From the NCBI GenBank assembly GCA_964019425.1, contig OZ025854.1:434001-498000 (forward strand): DNA of 64,000 nt. The letters are read 5' to 3'. This DNA is from Flectonema sp. DT1601 (Eukaryota > Euglenozoa > Diplonemea > Diplonemida > Diplonemidae). Position numbers and translations under genes: made by a program. Positions 23,082 through 35,050 of the stretch are shown piece by piece (position 1 is the first letter of the stretch; every line of letters starts with the position of its first letter). The notes under the pieces are model-generated. The model was given only the letters and a program-made list of their open reading frames with translations. It did no database searches and was not told where the DNA came from.

Positions 23082-23645
23082 AAACTCACAGAATTCGTTG
23101 TAGCAAACAAACCCTGCGATCACAATGACTGGGATGATGTTCGCACAAGAAATGGTACGAAGGTATTGCGTTGTCGAACATGCCAAACTCAATTTAAATT
23201 GGCATCAAAAACTGTTCCTCGATGCATTCCATTTTTACAAGAAGGTTTCTGTAAAATGAATTCTGAATGCCCCCAATTACACGTTCATAAAAAGAAAAAA
23301 CCTCTTCCAGAGAGACTCGACCAGTTTGGGAGGAAAGTACTAAAAGGTGTCCCTGACCGGACCTGGAAGAAAGCAATGGGAAAAGGATCTGGTGCAAAAG
23401 AGGTTGACACAATAGAAGGGTTACTTGAACAACTAAGACAAAACAACTCCCAAAGAGTTGAATTATCAACTCGGATTCAAGAACTTGTTAACAGCAGACC
23501 TCAAGAAGAATGTTTAGTTACGATGTGTCCAGAGTGTAATATGTTGACGGATTTCACTCCGTTTTGCTCTCAAAGTGGGGCTCCACATGCACCTTCACCT
23601 GCTCAAATTATGACTACACTTGAGGAACACATCCGAACATCATAA
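22517..23645 (+). CDS. Cys/His-rich DWDDVRTR-domain protein 1 (325 aa, three exons)
   Basis: Exons are 22517-22720, 22790-23009 and 23092-23645 (978 nt, 326 codons with stop). Introns are 69 and 82 nt, both GTATGT...CACAG; the second has a run of about 25 A shortly before its acceptor. The N-terminal half is low-complexity, ending in a Lys/Glu-rich stretch. Exon 3 holds a Cys/His domain: PCDHNDWDDVRTRNG, RCRTCQ, then C-x6-C and LHVHKKK, so six to eight possible zinc ligands. A further CPEC pair lies near residue 287. The domain is shared with the gene at 30943. It resembles CCCH-type RNA-binding regulators of protists; function inferred only. I know no gene name. Confidence 0.82.
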
Positions 23646-24320
23646 AAAATTATGTGTCGTTTGATTGAATCAACTTATCAGAGAGGGGTCAATGGAGGAT
23701 AATATACCTATTCAGGTGATGTAATTCACTGGCTTCCATAATGGGAAATATCTATTCCGATGAGCGAGAGGCTGTTTTTTGTTTGCTTGGGTTGTGTGGT
23801 TCAGAAAAAAAAAAAAAAAAAAAAAAAAGAAGTAAACAAAGGAAATACGATCCAGCATGACCTTGTGTATAGGTTAAATGGTTTTTGGTCAGTCGTGTTG
23901 AAATCTTATTGAAGTACACAAAAAAAAGAGATTTATTGCTTTTTTTTTTTTTTTTTTTTGTTCTTCCTCAATTCTCTGAATATTGGAAAATGGCTATTTT
24001 TTCTTAATTTTTTTTTGCTGAAGTGTCGTATCGTCACTCTTGGCTTACTTCATATGGTTGAGTGATTTGTTTTTGGTATTTCTACTTCATTTTTTTTTTT
24101 TTTTTTTTTTTCCTCGTCTTTCCAATCCTCGAAAACGTGTTTTTCACAGCTGACCGAAGTACAAAAAAAAAAACTCGGACGGTGTCAAGCAAATATGGTA
24201 GTGCTGATTAATTTTCTTTTGTTCTCTTTTTTTCCAGGTCAGGAGGAAAACGTTTACGTTAACGGTATCGCATTGCGGTTTTTTTTCCCCCTCTTTTTTT
24301 TTTTTCCTTTTTGACATTTA

Positions 24321-24425
24321 ACAAGAATTGTAAGAATGAAAAAGAATGTTTGCGACACACGTAAACCTCCATTAGCTTTAACAGTTTAAGTCGGTTTCAC
24401 GGGTTTCGTGACACAAACAAAAATT
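24321..24425 (+). repeat. Dispersed ~105-bp repeat, copy 1
   Basis: Shares CACACGTAAACCTCCATTAG, TTGTAAGAA near its start, and AGTCGGTT(T)CACGG...TTTCGTG near its end with 28001-28110, in the same orientation. The similarity may extend weakly further downstream (AAATCAC...). The copies bracket the SEC14-like gene. Origin unknown. Confidence 0.8.
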
Positions 24426-25513
24426 CTTTTAAATAGCAGCAATGCGACGTGTTAACTTTGGGGGAACTTTACGTCCGAAAAAATCACAAAAAAAAATAAA
24501 TAAAAAATCACTGTTTTTATTTTTGTGTAATGGTTTTCTTTTCCCCTGGCTTTGTGCAACCTAATTTTTTAGTCAAGGGCTATCTGTTTGAACGCACCTC
24601 AACAGTTGACTAAGCATACAGTATTGTATCTAGGAGCTGTGAGCGTTATACTAAACCCTTTCTGGTATACATTTATTTTGTTTCCCCCATTCAGTGCGAT
24701 TATTCTAAGTCAGAATGCCACACTTCAAAAACTGCAATTGTAGTTAATCACGTTCCGCAACGTCCGCAACGTCTTTTGCTGGTTTCTTTTTTTTTTTTTT
24801 TTTTTTTTTTTTTTCAAGTAGCGTGTGAAACCGTGTGCACTCCGAAGAATTATGTGTTTTTTTTTTTTCCAGTTAAACGCCGTACTAACAAACAAAAACA
24901 TACCTCTGTTCCTTTCGTAGCCTTCTACTGAGTGAAAATATCAGTGTGTGAGGCTATAATTTTTTTTTTTTTTTTTTTCATCTTTTTTTTATATCAAAAA
25001 GTGTTATGTGAGATTAGATATTTCCACATAGTGAACAGTCTACTACGGCAGTGCTTCTCACACTCAGTCGACGCGCTTGTGAGAAAGTTTGAAGTTAGTC
25101 TGGTTGGTTTTTGAGGTTGGGTTGCTTCGAATTTTTCCCAATTCAGCTTCTCGATATTGAGAGAGCGACAATGTATATTGTTAGAAAAAAAAAAAAAAAA
25201 AAAAAAAAGAAAAATTATGCAATTTCAAGAAGAGAAGTTCTTCTTTTGGTACGATAATAATATTACCATTGCAAAAACCAAGCAACTACAGTATGATAAA
25301 TATATATATTTTTTTTTTTTTTTTTTGAAACACCACCAGTAGGCAAAATAGATAACTGGTGTGCTTACAAATTGCTAAAAGTGGGATTGGGAAGTGGACC
25401 GATGACATTTGATTATTGTTTCATCAGCACAGCGTGACCTCTCATTTCGGATGTTATTTATTTCTTTATATCAGGTTTTTTAGTGATATTCTGCTAATTT
25501 TGTTTTCTTCTCC

Positions 25514-25544
<31 letters not shown>

Positions 25545-26487
25545 CGTGTTTTTCCCGACGTTCAATTAAGGAGGAAGGGGAATTCAAGAACATTCTTCTC
25601 TGCTAAGCCAGCAATAAAACGATAAAGCTCCCCATTAGGGGGTTTCTTACTGAACTTCACTAGTTTGAACTGTGTGTGTGTTGTGTGGCTCAGAGTTTCT
25701 TTATTTTATTTTATTTTATTGTTTTGTTTTGTTTATGTTGTTCCTCAACTTTCCTGAGAACTAATTCTCTAAAGCTAAAGGGAATCAGTGGTAAATATGA
25801 CCCTCTGCAGCTTTTTTTTTTTTTGTACTTCATCGTGAACTATATGATGATATCGTTCCGAGGGTATACTCCTGTGTGTTTATTTCTGTTTTTTTTTTTT
25901 TTTTTTTACTTATTTATCCTCAGCGTCTTGGAAGGGTGAAAACGATTTTTCATTTTTTACCCTTTTCAAAAAAAGTATTATTTTTTTACTTGATTTCGTT
26001 AGTTCTTTAATCTGATGCTCCTTAGCCTCAGTGATGTAGTGGACTTCCTTAAGCAGTGCAACCACCAATCGTAAGGATTTCGATAATTTTTGATGTGTAT
26101 TTTGACTTTAGTTATGAGAACGTCAGGAAATAGTCATCTGACGTGCTTCGAGAATCGACAAGAGAGAGGAGGGGGGGAAGGAAAAAAAAAAAAAAAAAAA
26201 AAAAAGCAAAAAACAAGTAACAATTGGTAGCAAAATACATATAACCAAACAAACAAAACACAAAAAAAAAAAAAAAAAACAATAAAAAAAAAGGAATCTC
26301 TTACCCCTCTCTTATCTACATTCCGCAGAGTTTGTTTCTTGATGTCTCAAAATGTTGTGATGCAAAAAAGTGTTGTGATTTAAATTATGTTTTTTTTTTT
26401 TTTTTTTTTTTTTTTTTTGAATTATTAGGTTATCACCAAGAAGTCTGTTTGAATATGTTCGTTGTACATATTAATATAAATCACATA

Positions 26488-26551
26488 CAAGTATTGTAAG
26501 AACGAAAAAAAAAAACTCCTTTAGCTTTATTTTCTTAAAGCTGACGGTACC
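26488..26551 (+). repeat. Dispersed repeat, shortened copy
   Basis: Contains ACAAGTATTGTAAGAACGA as in the 28001 copy, then CTCCTTTAGCTTTAT and AAGCTGACGG, which look like collapsed versions of the CCTCCATTAGCTTTAT and AAGTCGGTTCACGG blocks. It ends about 15 bp before the SEC14-like start codon. Confidence 0.55.
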
Positions 26552-26566
26552 ATAATCAAAAATAAA

Positions 26567-27550
26567 ATGTTCGATCCACTAGCCACATTAAACACTGATC
26601 AATTAGCATCATTTCGTGAATTGAGAAAAACGATAGATGACCGATGGGCACCCACATTAGCACCAGCTCAGTTGGTTTGGTTGAATGACAGGTGTTTACT
26701 TCGTTATCTTCGTGCTAGAAAATACAATGTTGAAAAAGCTAAGGAGATGTTGAAAAACACAATGAATTGGAGAATAATACAAGCACCAGCAGCTATAACT
26801 TACAAAGATATCCTTGACTTTGGTAAACACTATAGCAATTACCTTCACATGACTACAAAAGAAGGATTTCCTATTTGCTACATGAAATTTTCTAAAGATC
26901 CTGCTGGATTCGGTGACAAGGAAAGATTACAACACGTTAAATTCGTACTCGAAGAAGCAACTCGCTCCATGAAGTACACCGAAGAGCGATTTCCAGGAGT
27001 AGAAAAACTTTACTATATTATAGACCTACAAGGGTTCTCCCTCACTGCTCCTGGTGCCAGCAGAGAAGTTGCAGCAAAGTGGTGTGACATGCTTCAGAAC
27101 CACTACCCTGAAAGATTAGGACGTGCTTACCTAGTAAATTATCCATCTATATTCTCAGTATTTTGGGCAGCTGTGAAACTCTTTATTGATTCGGTAACCG
27201 CAGCCAAGGTCTGTTTTGTATCCGAAACTACTCATGCTGGTCTACGCACTTTCTTCACTAACGAGGGATTCAAACCAGAGTGGCTAGAGAAGAATTACGG
27301 TGGAGACCTTCAGCCTCTGAACAAGCCTAACTTTATTGGACAGAAGACCTACGAAGTTGATCCAATGTTCCCAAAGACTGAAGAACAAACTCAAGAGATT
27401 CGCGACAAGCACTATAAATTCTTGAAACGTGAAAAAAGAGATAAAAAAGCTCCTGGAAACAAAGAAAAGAAGGAGAAAAAAGAAAAGAGTTCCAGCAGGA
27501 AAGATTCTTGCACATCGAACCCAAAGCTAAACGGGTCAAACAGCTCGTAG
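26567..27550 (+). CDS. SEC14/CRAL-TRIO lipid-transfer protein (327 aa)
   Basis: Residues ~30-70 form the CRAL-TRIO N-terminal helical domain (LRYLRARKYNVEKAKEML, then NWR). Residues ~85-250 form the lipid-binding SEC14 domain, with VEKLYYIIDLQGFS, the YPERLGRAYLVNYPSIFS block lining the gate, and the C-terminal LQPLN...GG region. Members exchange phosphatidylinositol and other lipids between membranes and stimulate phosphoinositide synthesis. The last ~45 residues are a Lys-rich tail (KREKRDKKAPGNKEKKEKKE), which could bind acidic membranes. No transmembrane segment or signal peptide is seen, so it is cytosolic. The start follows an A-rich leader. A single-exon gene of usual family length. 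Confidence 0.93.
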   Translation: MFDPLATLNTDQLASFRELRKTIDDRWAPTLAPAQLVWLNDRCLLRYLRARKYNVEKAKEMLKNTMNWRIIQAPAAITYKDILDFGKHYSNYLHMTTKEGFPICYMKFSKDPAGFGDKERLQHVKFVLEEATRSMKYTEERFPGVEKLYYIIDLQGFSLTAPGASREVAAKWCDMLQNHYPERLGRAYLVNYPSIFSVFWAAVKLFIDSVTAAKVCFVSETTHAGLRTFFTNEGFKPEWLEKNYGGDLQPLNKPNFIGQKTYEVDPMFPKTEEQTQEIRDKHYKFLKREKRDKKAPGNKEKKEKKEKSSSRKDSCTSNPKLNGSNSS

Positions 27551-27959
27551 AATGTTTTTGGATCTTTCCCCTTTGTGCCTTGTAGATTTGCTACACCTTC
27601 TGCATTGCGGAATCAACTTATTCAAAAAAAAAGAAAACTAATTTATTGAAGTTAATTAATGTATGACAAGTTTCCTGGCGAGTTATCTCTAACGGAAGTG
27701 AATTTCTTTTGGGTTCTCAATAGAAAAAAAAGAACAATGAGGTATGAGCCCGAAACATGAATCCATCTAACTCATGAATTATGTGGTATTTTATTTTACG
27801 ATAATAATAGACACCTCGCATCGAACTAAGAAAAACTGCTTCACAAAAGACATTCTTTAAGCGTAAGCCAGCGTGTTCTATCGTTTTCTGTACAATGATG
27901 AAGACAATAAATAATAAATAAAGCATACATTCCTCAAAGGAGTATGCATAGCTTCTGTG

Positions 27960-27990
<31 letters not shown>

Positions 27991-28264
27991 AAAATAAAAA
28001 CAAGTATTGTAAGAACGAAGAAAGAATGTTGGCAGCACACGTAAACCTCCATTAGCTTTATGAGTTTTAAGTCGGTTCACGGTTTCGTGCACAAAACAAA
28101 AAAAAATCACAGTGTTATATTATTATTTTCTGTATTGTTGAAGATAAAGCCAATTCTTTTGTTGTATTACGCAGTCAAGTCAGCAATGTTTGATTGTCGT
28201 TTAGATTAATATGCCTGTATAGGATTTTTTTTTTTTTTTTTGATTTTTTTGTAGACTGAATTGA

Positions 28265-28304
<40 letters not shown>

Positions 28305-29410
28305 CATCCTTTTTCGATGAATCCTGTCGCATGGGGAAAAATAAAATAAATTATCAACCATAAAGAAATAACCGCTTTTCTTCTCCCTACTACGTTCGGT
28401 AGAAAAAAAAGAAAAAGAAAAAACGAAAAAAAAGAACAAAAAGAACGTTATATTAGACTCTCTCGTTTCAGAAGTTTAGAAATGCTTATATTGTTTGAAA
28501 ACTATGTGTTCCTACATCGTTTAAATAAACAACTGAATTATGTAAAGCAATCCACTAGTGTCAGAAAAACTACTACTCTGGTGCTGATCATTCGTTTACA
28601 GCTTAGTAGTGAACCCTGTTCACAGTATTTTTTACCTTTCTTTGTTAATTAATCGAAATCCACATTTATAGATACCTTGTTAGCGACAAGCGGGGGATAT
28701 ATTTCTGCGTATCATTAAAAGTCTTTTTATGATGTTTAATGAATACACATCAAAGGGTTGTTGTTGGTTGAAACAACCACCCGGTACACACAAAAAAAAA
28801 AAAAAAAAAAAACATAATAATAAAAAAATTGTCTTTGTCGTCTGTTTGGTTATTAAAAAAAAAAAAGTTGCGATTGTTTTTTCCGCTTTATCTACCTTAA
28901 GTTTTTTTTTTCTATGAAAATAAGTCAGAAAAAAAAAAAAAACGGTATTGATAAAGTGGTTAAAAAAAAGGTATCGTTTCCATTACTATTAATTTATATA
29001 TTAGTGTGGTGTCCTTTTAAGGGGGGGATCCGGAGGAGAGAAATCTGACACAGAAAACCACTAGTTCGAAGTTTTTTTAGTTTTGCTATGTGAATGTGTT
29101 GCAGTTGCTCTGCACGAACTGGTTCTGGTTTTCACTATTGTGCAGTCAATCCCTTTTTCTTTTTTTTTTTTTCTTATAACCCCTCGCTTGACAGCCAAGA
29201 GATGGCTCAAAGTTCTGCAGAATATCGCAGAGCGATAGCTTCGTTTCTCCGACTTCGATAAAATAGGTTGAAAACATAATCGACGAACCCCCCCTTCTTG
29301 TCTTGTTTAGTTATCATGGATACTATCTGGCGAGTTCATATTCTCGCAAGCTGTTAGCTATTTCGGCTATATGTTTTCCTTATACTATTTTTTTCTTTCT
29401 TTTTCCTTTC

Positions 29411-29442
<32 letters not shown>

Positions 29443-29569
29443 GGCTCGTATAGCTGGATCTTGTGTCCGAGTTAAAAGAAAAGAGAAAGCGACATGTTGT
29501 ACTCCGTTCATTGGTTTTTTTTTTTTTTTTTTTTTCCCTTCGTTTTTTCTCCACTAATTTTTTATATTC

Positions 29570-29603
<34 letters not shown>

Positions 29604-30942
29604 TGCAAACAACCCTGCACACCACGCTTGATGCCTTTTCTCTGTTGTTCGTATCATGTGTAATTATGTTATCTTTTTCTTCTGGGGTTCGAGCAGCAAT
29701 TGTTATAAAAAAAATAAATATTGAAGGGAATTGAAAAAAAAAAAAAAAGAAAAACAGCTGTACTTTTTTGCTTCCTTCTATAATGAATGTTTCTTTAAAT
29801 AGACGTAACCTGTAGCTTTCGTCAGTTGTTTTCTATGTTGGAAATGATCTTTAAGCTTGTTGTGATTTATGTTTCTTATTGTCTCATTGCACTCAAAACA
29901 AACAAAAAAACAAACAAACAATCAAAAAAAAAAAAAAAAAAGTGCTCTACAACTTTGCAGACACTGAAATAAGAAGTGTACAAATGTTTGAAGGGAGTTC
30001 TTTTTTTTTTTTTTTTTTTTTTAGCTGTTTTCACATTTATAATTTATGATGTTATTTTGATATTCTCCTTCCCAATCCCTTTCTCCGATACCTTTTACGT
30101 CAATTTTTTTCGTACATATTAATATTATGAAAAAGGAAGAGGTTTCTGAAATTTAAGTTTCGCAGAAAAATGCAAAAAAAAAAAAAAAATCTTTAACCTT
30201 AACGCCGTACTATTGGAAACAAAAAAAATAAGTAAAATAAAAAATGTTACCTTTAACGGGATTGCAGAATGGTATTGGTGTATTGGGCGTCCTTTTTCCT
30301 CATTTTTTTTTTTTATTTTTTATATTTTTTTCTAGGAGGAAGAGAGTACAACAACTATATTATTACAACAAAAAAAAAAAAAAAACATAGAACTAAAAAG
30401 TCTGACTGCGGAGAGAAAAAGCAAAAAAAACAAATGAAATTCCCAAACTTATCGGCGAAAAGTAAGCCGAGGTAGTCAAGTAAATACTAAGACGTGCCTT
30501 GGATTTATAGCCGCTTTCTGGATCTACACATTTTATTTCTGCTCCATTGACATCTCTTGCCGCAGTTCATTCCCCTGTCTCACTATGCATGTCTCTGACT
30601 GTGTGTGTGTTTAGTCATTCCTACCGTACTAGTAGGATTGTTCGATGTGGGAAATTTATTCATTTCCCTCTTCTTTTTTTTTTTTTTTTCTCCTTGCTAA
30701 GTTCTCTGTCTGTGGGGAAAAGCGTTTCTTGTATCGCATAAAGGATACTTGATAATGCCAGTTTGAGCGTGGCGTTAGTTGGCCGTTAGTTTTTTATTTT
30801 GTTTTTTTCAGGTTTACACTATGATCGTTGACAGTCGTAATTGGGTATACTGACAATAATATTAGTTGTTGTGAAATTATTAATTTTTTTTTTACTCCTC
30901 CTAACAGAAATTATCTACACACCAAACCTTAACTTCAGTATA
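27551..30942. other. Long homopolymer-rich spacer, no gene recognised
   Basis: About 3.4 kb dense in T runs (near 27960, 28225, 28270, 29570, 30000) and A runs. ORFs here are Phe/Lys-rich translations of these runs. One dispersed repeat copy lies at 28001-28110. An acceptor-like CTCCTCCTAACAG at 30895-30907 precedes the next start codon. Confidence 0.6.
28001..28110 (+). repeat. Dispersed ~105-bp repeat, copy 2
   Basis: Direct-orientation match to 24321-24425, with small indels. It lies ~450 bp after the SEC14-like stop codon, so the gene is bracketed by the two full copies. Confidence 0.8.
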
Positions 30943-32016
30943 ATGGCCATGCAATTGGAGACTAAACCAGCAATGCATTTGAAGAATTTACATGAGCCTC
31001 AGCCTAGCCCTCCACCGATGGCTAACCCTCCAATTCCATTGTCTCCTACTAAGGGGATCTTAGTGCCAGAATGTCATCCTTGTGGATGTCCAAGTTTGAA
31101 GAGACCATGCAGACACAATGACTGGGATGATGTTCGTACTAGAAAGGGACACAAGATCTTGAGATGCAGAGTCTGCCACAGAAAGTGGAAACTTCTATCC
31201 GGTACCCTTACCAGATGTGCAAAGTTCATTCAGGATGAGGTTTGTGAAAATGGTCTTCAATGTTCGCTTCTTCACGTCCACAAAAAGAAGTCTGGCAGCA
31301 AAGAAAATTGCGACGTCGACGTCGCCGCCATTATATCCGCCTGTGTCGAGGCAGGTCACGCAATCGTCACTGAGACCCCACCAGCTTCACCTGGTTCTCT
31401 CTTATGCAGATATAGAAATGCTCAGAACTGCGTTCCATCATCACCAATGAACACTGGCACTAAGCAGTGTTTGACTAGTTTATTGTCAGCCTTGGCTAAC
31501 ACTTTAGGAGAAGGATGTGAACTGACGTGTGATATTGACATCACGTTACCAAACAACAATTCAGAAAGTTGCAATGATGAGAACATAAATCTTCAAAGAG
31601 AAGAAGAGAATGGATTATCTGACGCTCCTGAGACTGACGATTACATTGCACCACCGAGAAAACTAAACTCTCCACCACCAACATCAATCGCCATGAGGAG
31701 ATCCTTCGCTAAACCTGAAGTAGCAATTCCAAGTAAATCATCGATTCAGTCAGTTAAGGTTTGCATTACCCCGAAGGGAATAATATTCACATCCCCTACC
31801 GCTGGTCCAAGTGGTAAGCTAGTGACTGGTACAATGTCAATTCACGAATTAAGCCAATTGGTCCACGGTAGACGAAAGGTCCTCGACAGCCCTGGAAGTG
31901 ACATTAATGTTAAGATTATTAACGCTCAGATATCTTCTCCAAATGGTGACTACTTGCCGTCACCTGGATCAGTTTCTTCGTCACCGAATGGATTAACTCC
32001 TGAGATTGCCTGCTGA
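30943..32016 (+). CDS. Cys/His-rich DWDDVRTR-domain protein 2 (357 aa)
   Basis: The chosen start is ATG 30943 (MAMQLETK); an in-frame extension further 5' has no ATG start in good context and crosses a splice-acceptor-like AACAG at 30903-30907. The Cys/His domain lies at residues ~45-115: CHPCGCPSLKRPC, RHNDWDDVRTRKGHKILRC, RVCHRKWKL, RCAKF, then C-x5-C and LHVHKKK. It aligns closely with the paralogue at 22517, but here it is near the N-terminus and preceded by a Pro-rich segment, whereas the other has it in exon 3. The C-terminal 240 residues are low-complexity, rich in Ser/Pro, with repeated SPxG patches. Probable RNA-binding or zinc-binding regulator, by resemblance only. Confidence 0.82.
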   Translation: MAMQLETKPAMHLKNLHEPQPSPPPMANPPIPLSPTKGILVPECHPCGCPSLKRPCRHNDWDDVRTRKGHKILRCRVCHRKWKLLSGTLTRCAKFIQDEVCENGLQCSLLHVHKKKSGSKENCDVDVAAIISACVEAGHAIVTETPPASPGSLLCRYRNAQNCVPSSPMNTGTKQCLTSLLSALANTLGEGCELTCDIDITLPNNNSESCNDENINLQREEENGLSDAPETDDYIAPPRKLNSPPPTSIAMRRSFAKPEVAIPSKSSIQSVKVCITPKGIIFTSPTAGPSGKLVTGTMSIHELSQLVHGRRKVLDSPGSDINVKIINAQISSPNGDYLPSPGSVSSSPNGLTPEIAC

Positions 32017-32689
32017 ACACTTGTTATCTTTTTTGTACAAAATTTCAGGGCGGATCGCATTCAGGGTGTTAATCGGAGGTGGCAATTTCTATTTTTTTTT
32101 TTTTTTTTTTAATAATAAGTAAGACCCAAGGGATTTAAAAAAAAAGAAATAATGGTAATAATAATAATTGTTGTTATCAAAAGGTAAACGTTTTACTCAC
32201 TCTCTGCTTTTTTTTTTTATAAAGGGGATAATTTATGTAATGCCACGTATCATTTTTTTTCCTCAATTTTTTTTTTAAATTTTTTCTTTTCCTATCCGGA
32301 TAAGCCGACTGCACTTCTTCTGTTTCCTACCTCCCCTCTCTCTATAAGTTGAACTTTTACTTCCCATTGCATTGTGGTTAGTTGTATGCTTGCTTGTTTC
32401 TTCCATTGCAATCCCCTCCCTGACTTCTTTAAGCAAAAACTTTAAAAAAAAAAAAAAAAAATATTTGACGTTACCTCTGCCTGAAGGTACATGGCAGAAA
32501 AAACTTAACCAGAGACTAATTCTTCGTTCACAACGAGAAAAAAAAAAAAAAAAAAAAAAAAGATTAGCTTTTTTTTATGTGTTACACTGTTTCTCCCTTC
32601 CTTTTACGCCTTATTGCGGTAATTTTTTTTTTTTTAAATATTTTCTTTATTATAATATTGTGCTGTTATTATTTTTCTTTTGCGAAGAA

Positions 32690-32721
<32 letters not shown>

Positions 32722-34910
32722 CCACCAAAAAAAAAAAAAAAAAAAAAAAAAAACACAGAATACTGTTTTGAGTGTCTATCACAATAACAAAGGCAAAGTC
32801 AAACACCAGCTCTATGGTGCACCACATGAATTCATGTGTGTTTGAACTTTCATTAAAATTCATTGCTTCCTAATCTGCTTGTTGCATCAGTACTCAGGGA
32901 GTAGCCCAGTTCCCCTCAATGCTGCAATGTGACGTGGGATGCATTGACAAGTCTAGTTTTGTTATAGGCATTCTTTTCTACTATTCTTTTTTGTGTTTTT
33001 TGTGTTTTTTTTTTTTTTTTAATTCTTGAGTTTGCTACAGCGAAACTTTAGCAAATGAAGGACGAAATGTGTTGGGAAAAAATTGCATCTTTCAAAAAAA
33101 AAAAAAAAGAAAAACAGATTTCGTTGCTGTTTTTCTGAGCTTACTACACGTGTTTTGTATTAACGTTTCCCGTTCCGTTGATTATGAACAAAAAAAATAA
33201 TATTCAATTATTGAAAAAAAAAAAAAAAAAAAAATCACTTCCCCTTCCTTTTTTTTCTCTAATGCAAGGCATAGGAAGTTCAATACGTGGCCCGATGACG
33301 ATTTCTGGATACTTATTATTGCTGTTTCTACGTTGCCAGAAAAATAAAATAAAAAACAATAACACAACATAATCAAAAAACGGTCTTTTTAAGTGCACAT
33401 CGTTATTTCCTTCTTCTTCTTCTTTTTTTTTTTTGCGCGCAACCGCAAAAATCAAATCAATTTTTGTAATTAGTAATTAATTGCAATCATATTTCTCAGC
33501 TATCCATTTCGTATAAAATACAAAAAAAAAAAAAAAAAAAAAAAACTCCTTTACGCTTTTGTTTCTTTTCTTCTCATGGTTGTTTTTTTAAGACACACAC
33601 AACCGTGGCTGACTGTTTATTCAGTCACGTGCGACAACACTAACAGGCTCGTAACGCTTAGTATTTAGTTTCTTTTCTACGTTCATTATTTTTCGTTGCA
33701 AAAAAAAAAAAAAAAACTTTTTTCACATCCTGTTTGCTTTTTGAGCCCTCCTCTTCTCCTTTTTTTTCTGTCTCTTTTCCACCTGTCTCTTTTCCACCAC
33801 CCTTCCGACCGCTGTATCGGGCAAACTGATTGCGGCTCGAGTATTCCTGTTTGTGTTTATCTCTCTCTCTCTCTCTTTTTCTCTCTCCTCGTCGATTCAG
33901 AAATTAGAGTCTAAGACGAACGTTACTATGCTGAAGGTTCTCGGCCTGTAACAGTAGCACGTTATAGGATAAGATATGCTGAACGCATTTGTTTCGGTAA
34001 TTACCTTGAGACTCGATGACCAAATCAGTCAGTTCCCTGCATGTGGGAAAAAAAAAAAAAAAAAAAAAAAAATTCCTACCTGATACGGACCGATTTTGTT
34101 TTTACGACAGCATGGGGCAGGCATAACACGAGGGGAAAAAAAAAAAAAAATAAAATAAAAAAGGGGGAAGACCCTACTTTTGTTGTGCAGTTTTTTTTTG
34201 CCATGCACTTTCTCAATTCTATTATTATTATTATTATTATTCGTTTTTGGATGTTCATTTTGAGGGATTAAGATTTTTAGAAAAAAAAGGGGGAAAAAAA
34301 AAAAAAAAAAGACTAAAAAAATAACCAAACGGGGCCTTAGGAGTCATTGATAATTCGGCTACTTAGTAGCCTTGCGTAGCAGGGCAGCTTGGTTGTAAAT
34401 ACTTTTGCATGTAAAACTTGTGAGCAAGCCAAGCTTTGAGAATTTCATAATTAGTGGGGACCCTGAATTCTTTTTTTCTTTGCTTCCTTTTTTTTTTAAA
34501 ATTAATTATCTTTTTTTTTTTTTAAAGTTTTTTATTGTTGTTGTTTCACCCCCCTGTGTCCCCCCCCCTTGAAAGTATGGTATTTATCCAGGTGCTGTCG
34601 GGAAACAGCGTAGCGAACAACCTTAGCTCTGCTCTTAAGCGAGTGTTTTCCCCCAGCATAGTTTGCGTTTTGTTTTCTCTCTTTGTTTTTCGACCCCTTG
34701 CTTGGGGGTCGCTGTCACTTAAAATATACCCACGTTACGCACTTTTCACTAAGCATTTTCAGCAACATAATAGTTCTGAGAATTTACACGAAAAACATAA
34801 GCAAATCAAAGTCTCTGGCGAATATTTCCAATTTAAAAAAAAATGGCAATGTTTGCAATTGGCCCCTGAGCTTAAAAAATGCAGTATCAAAATTACCCCC
34901 CTCTTTTCTC

Positions 34911-35050
34911 GAAACCTAATAGTTACTTTAAAAGGCTAAGTTAAGCATCACACCTAGTCACTGTATCTAAAACTAATGTTAAATTATCGTTATGTTGTTT
35001 TATGATACAATACATTTGTATTTTACGTACAAAATCAAACAGTTAATCCC
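34911..35050 (+). repeat. ~140-bp dispersed repeat, copy 1
   Basis: Matches 40497-40637 in direct orientation; both contain TAGTTACTTTAAAAGGCTAA, GTTAAGCATCAC, TAGTCACTGTATC and TTGTATTTT, with small indels. The start of the match overlaps the end of the 134-aa ORF at 34535-34939. Confidence 0.85.

Larger units (their letters stand above)
23646..26566. other. Long AT-rich spacer, no gene recognised
   Basis: About 2.9 kb rich in T and A runs of 10-27 nt. The small ORFs here are low-complexity Phe/Lys runs and were rejected. It contains one copy of a dispersed ~105-bp repeat (24321-24425) and a shorter related copy just before the SEC14-like gene (26488-26551). Part may be a long 3' UTR of the preceding gene. 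Confidence 0.6.

Noticed and set aside
30841-30942. N-terminal hydrophobic extension of the second Cys/His-domain protein
   Set aside because: It has no ATG, contains an acceptor-like AACAG, and the hydrophobic run reflects a T-rich tract; ATG 30943 is a better start.
33858-34245. Possible CRISPR-like or satellite array
   Set aside because: Only simple CT and ATT microsatellites and homopolymers; no repeat-spacer structure.
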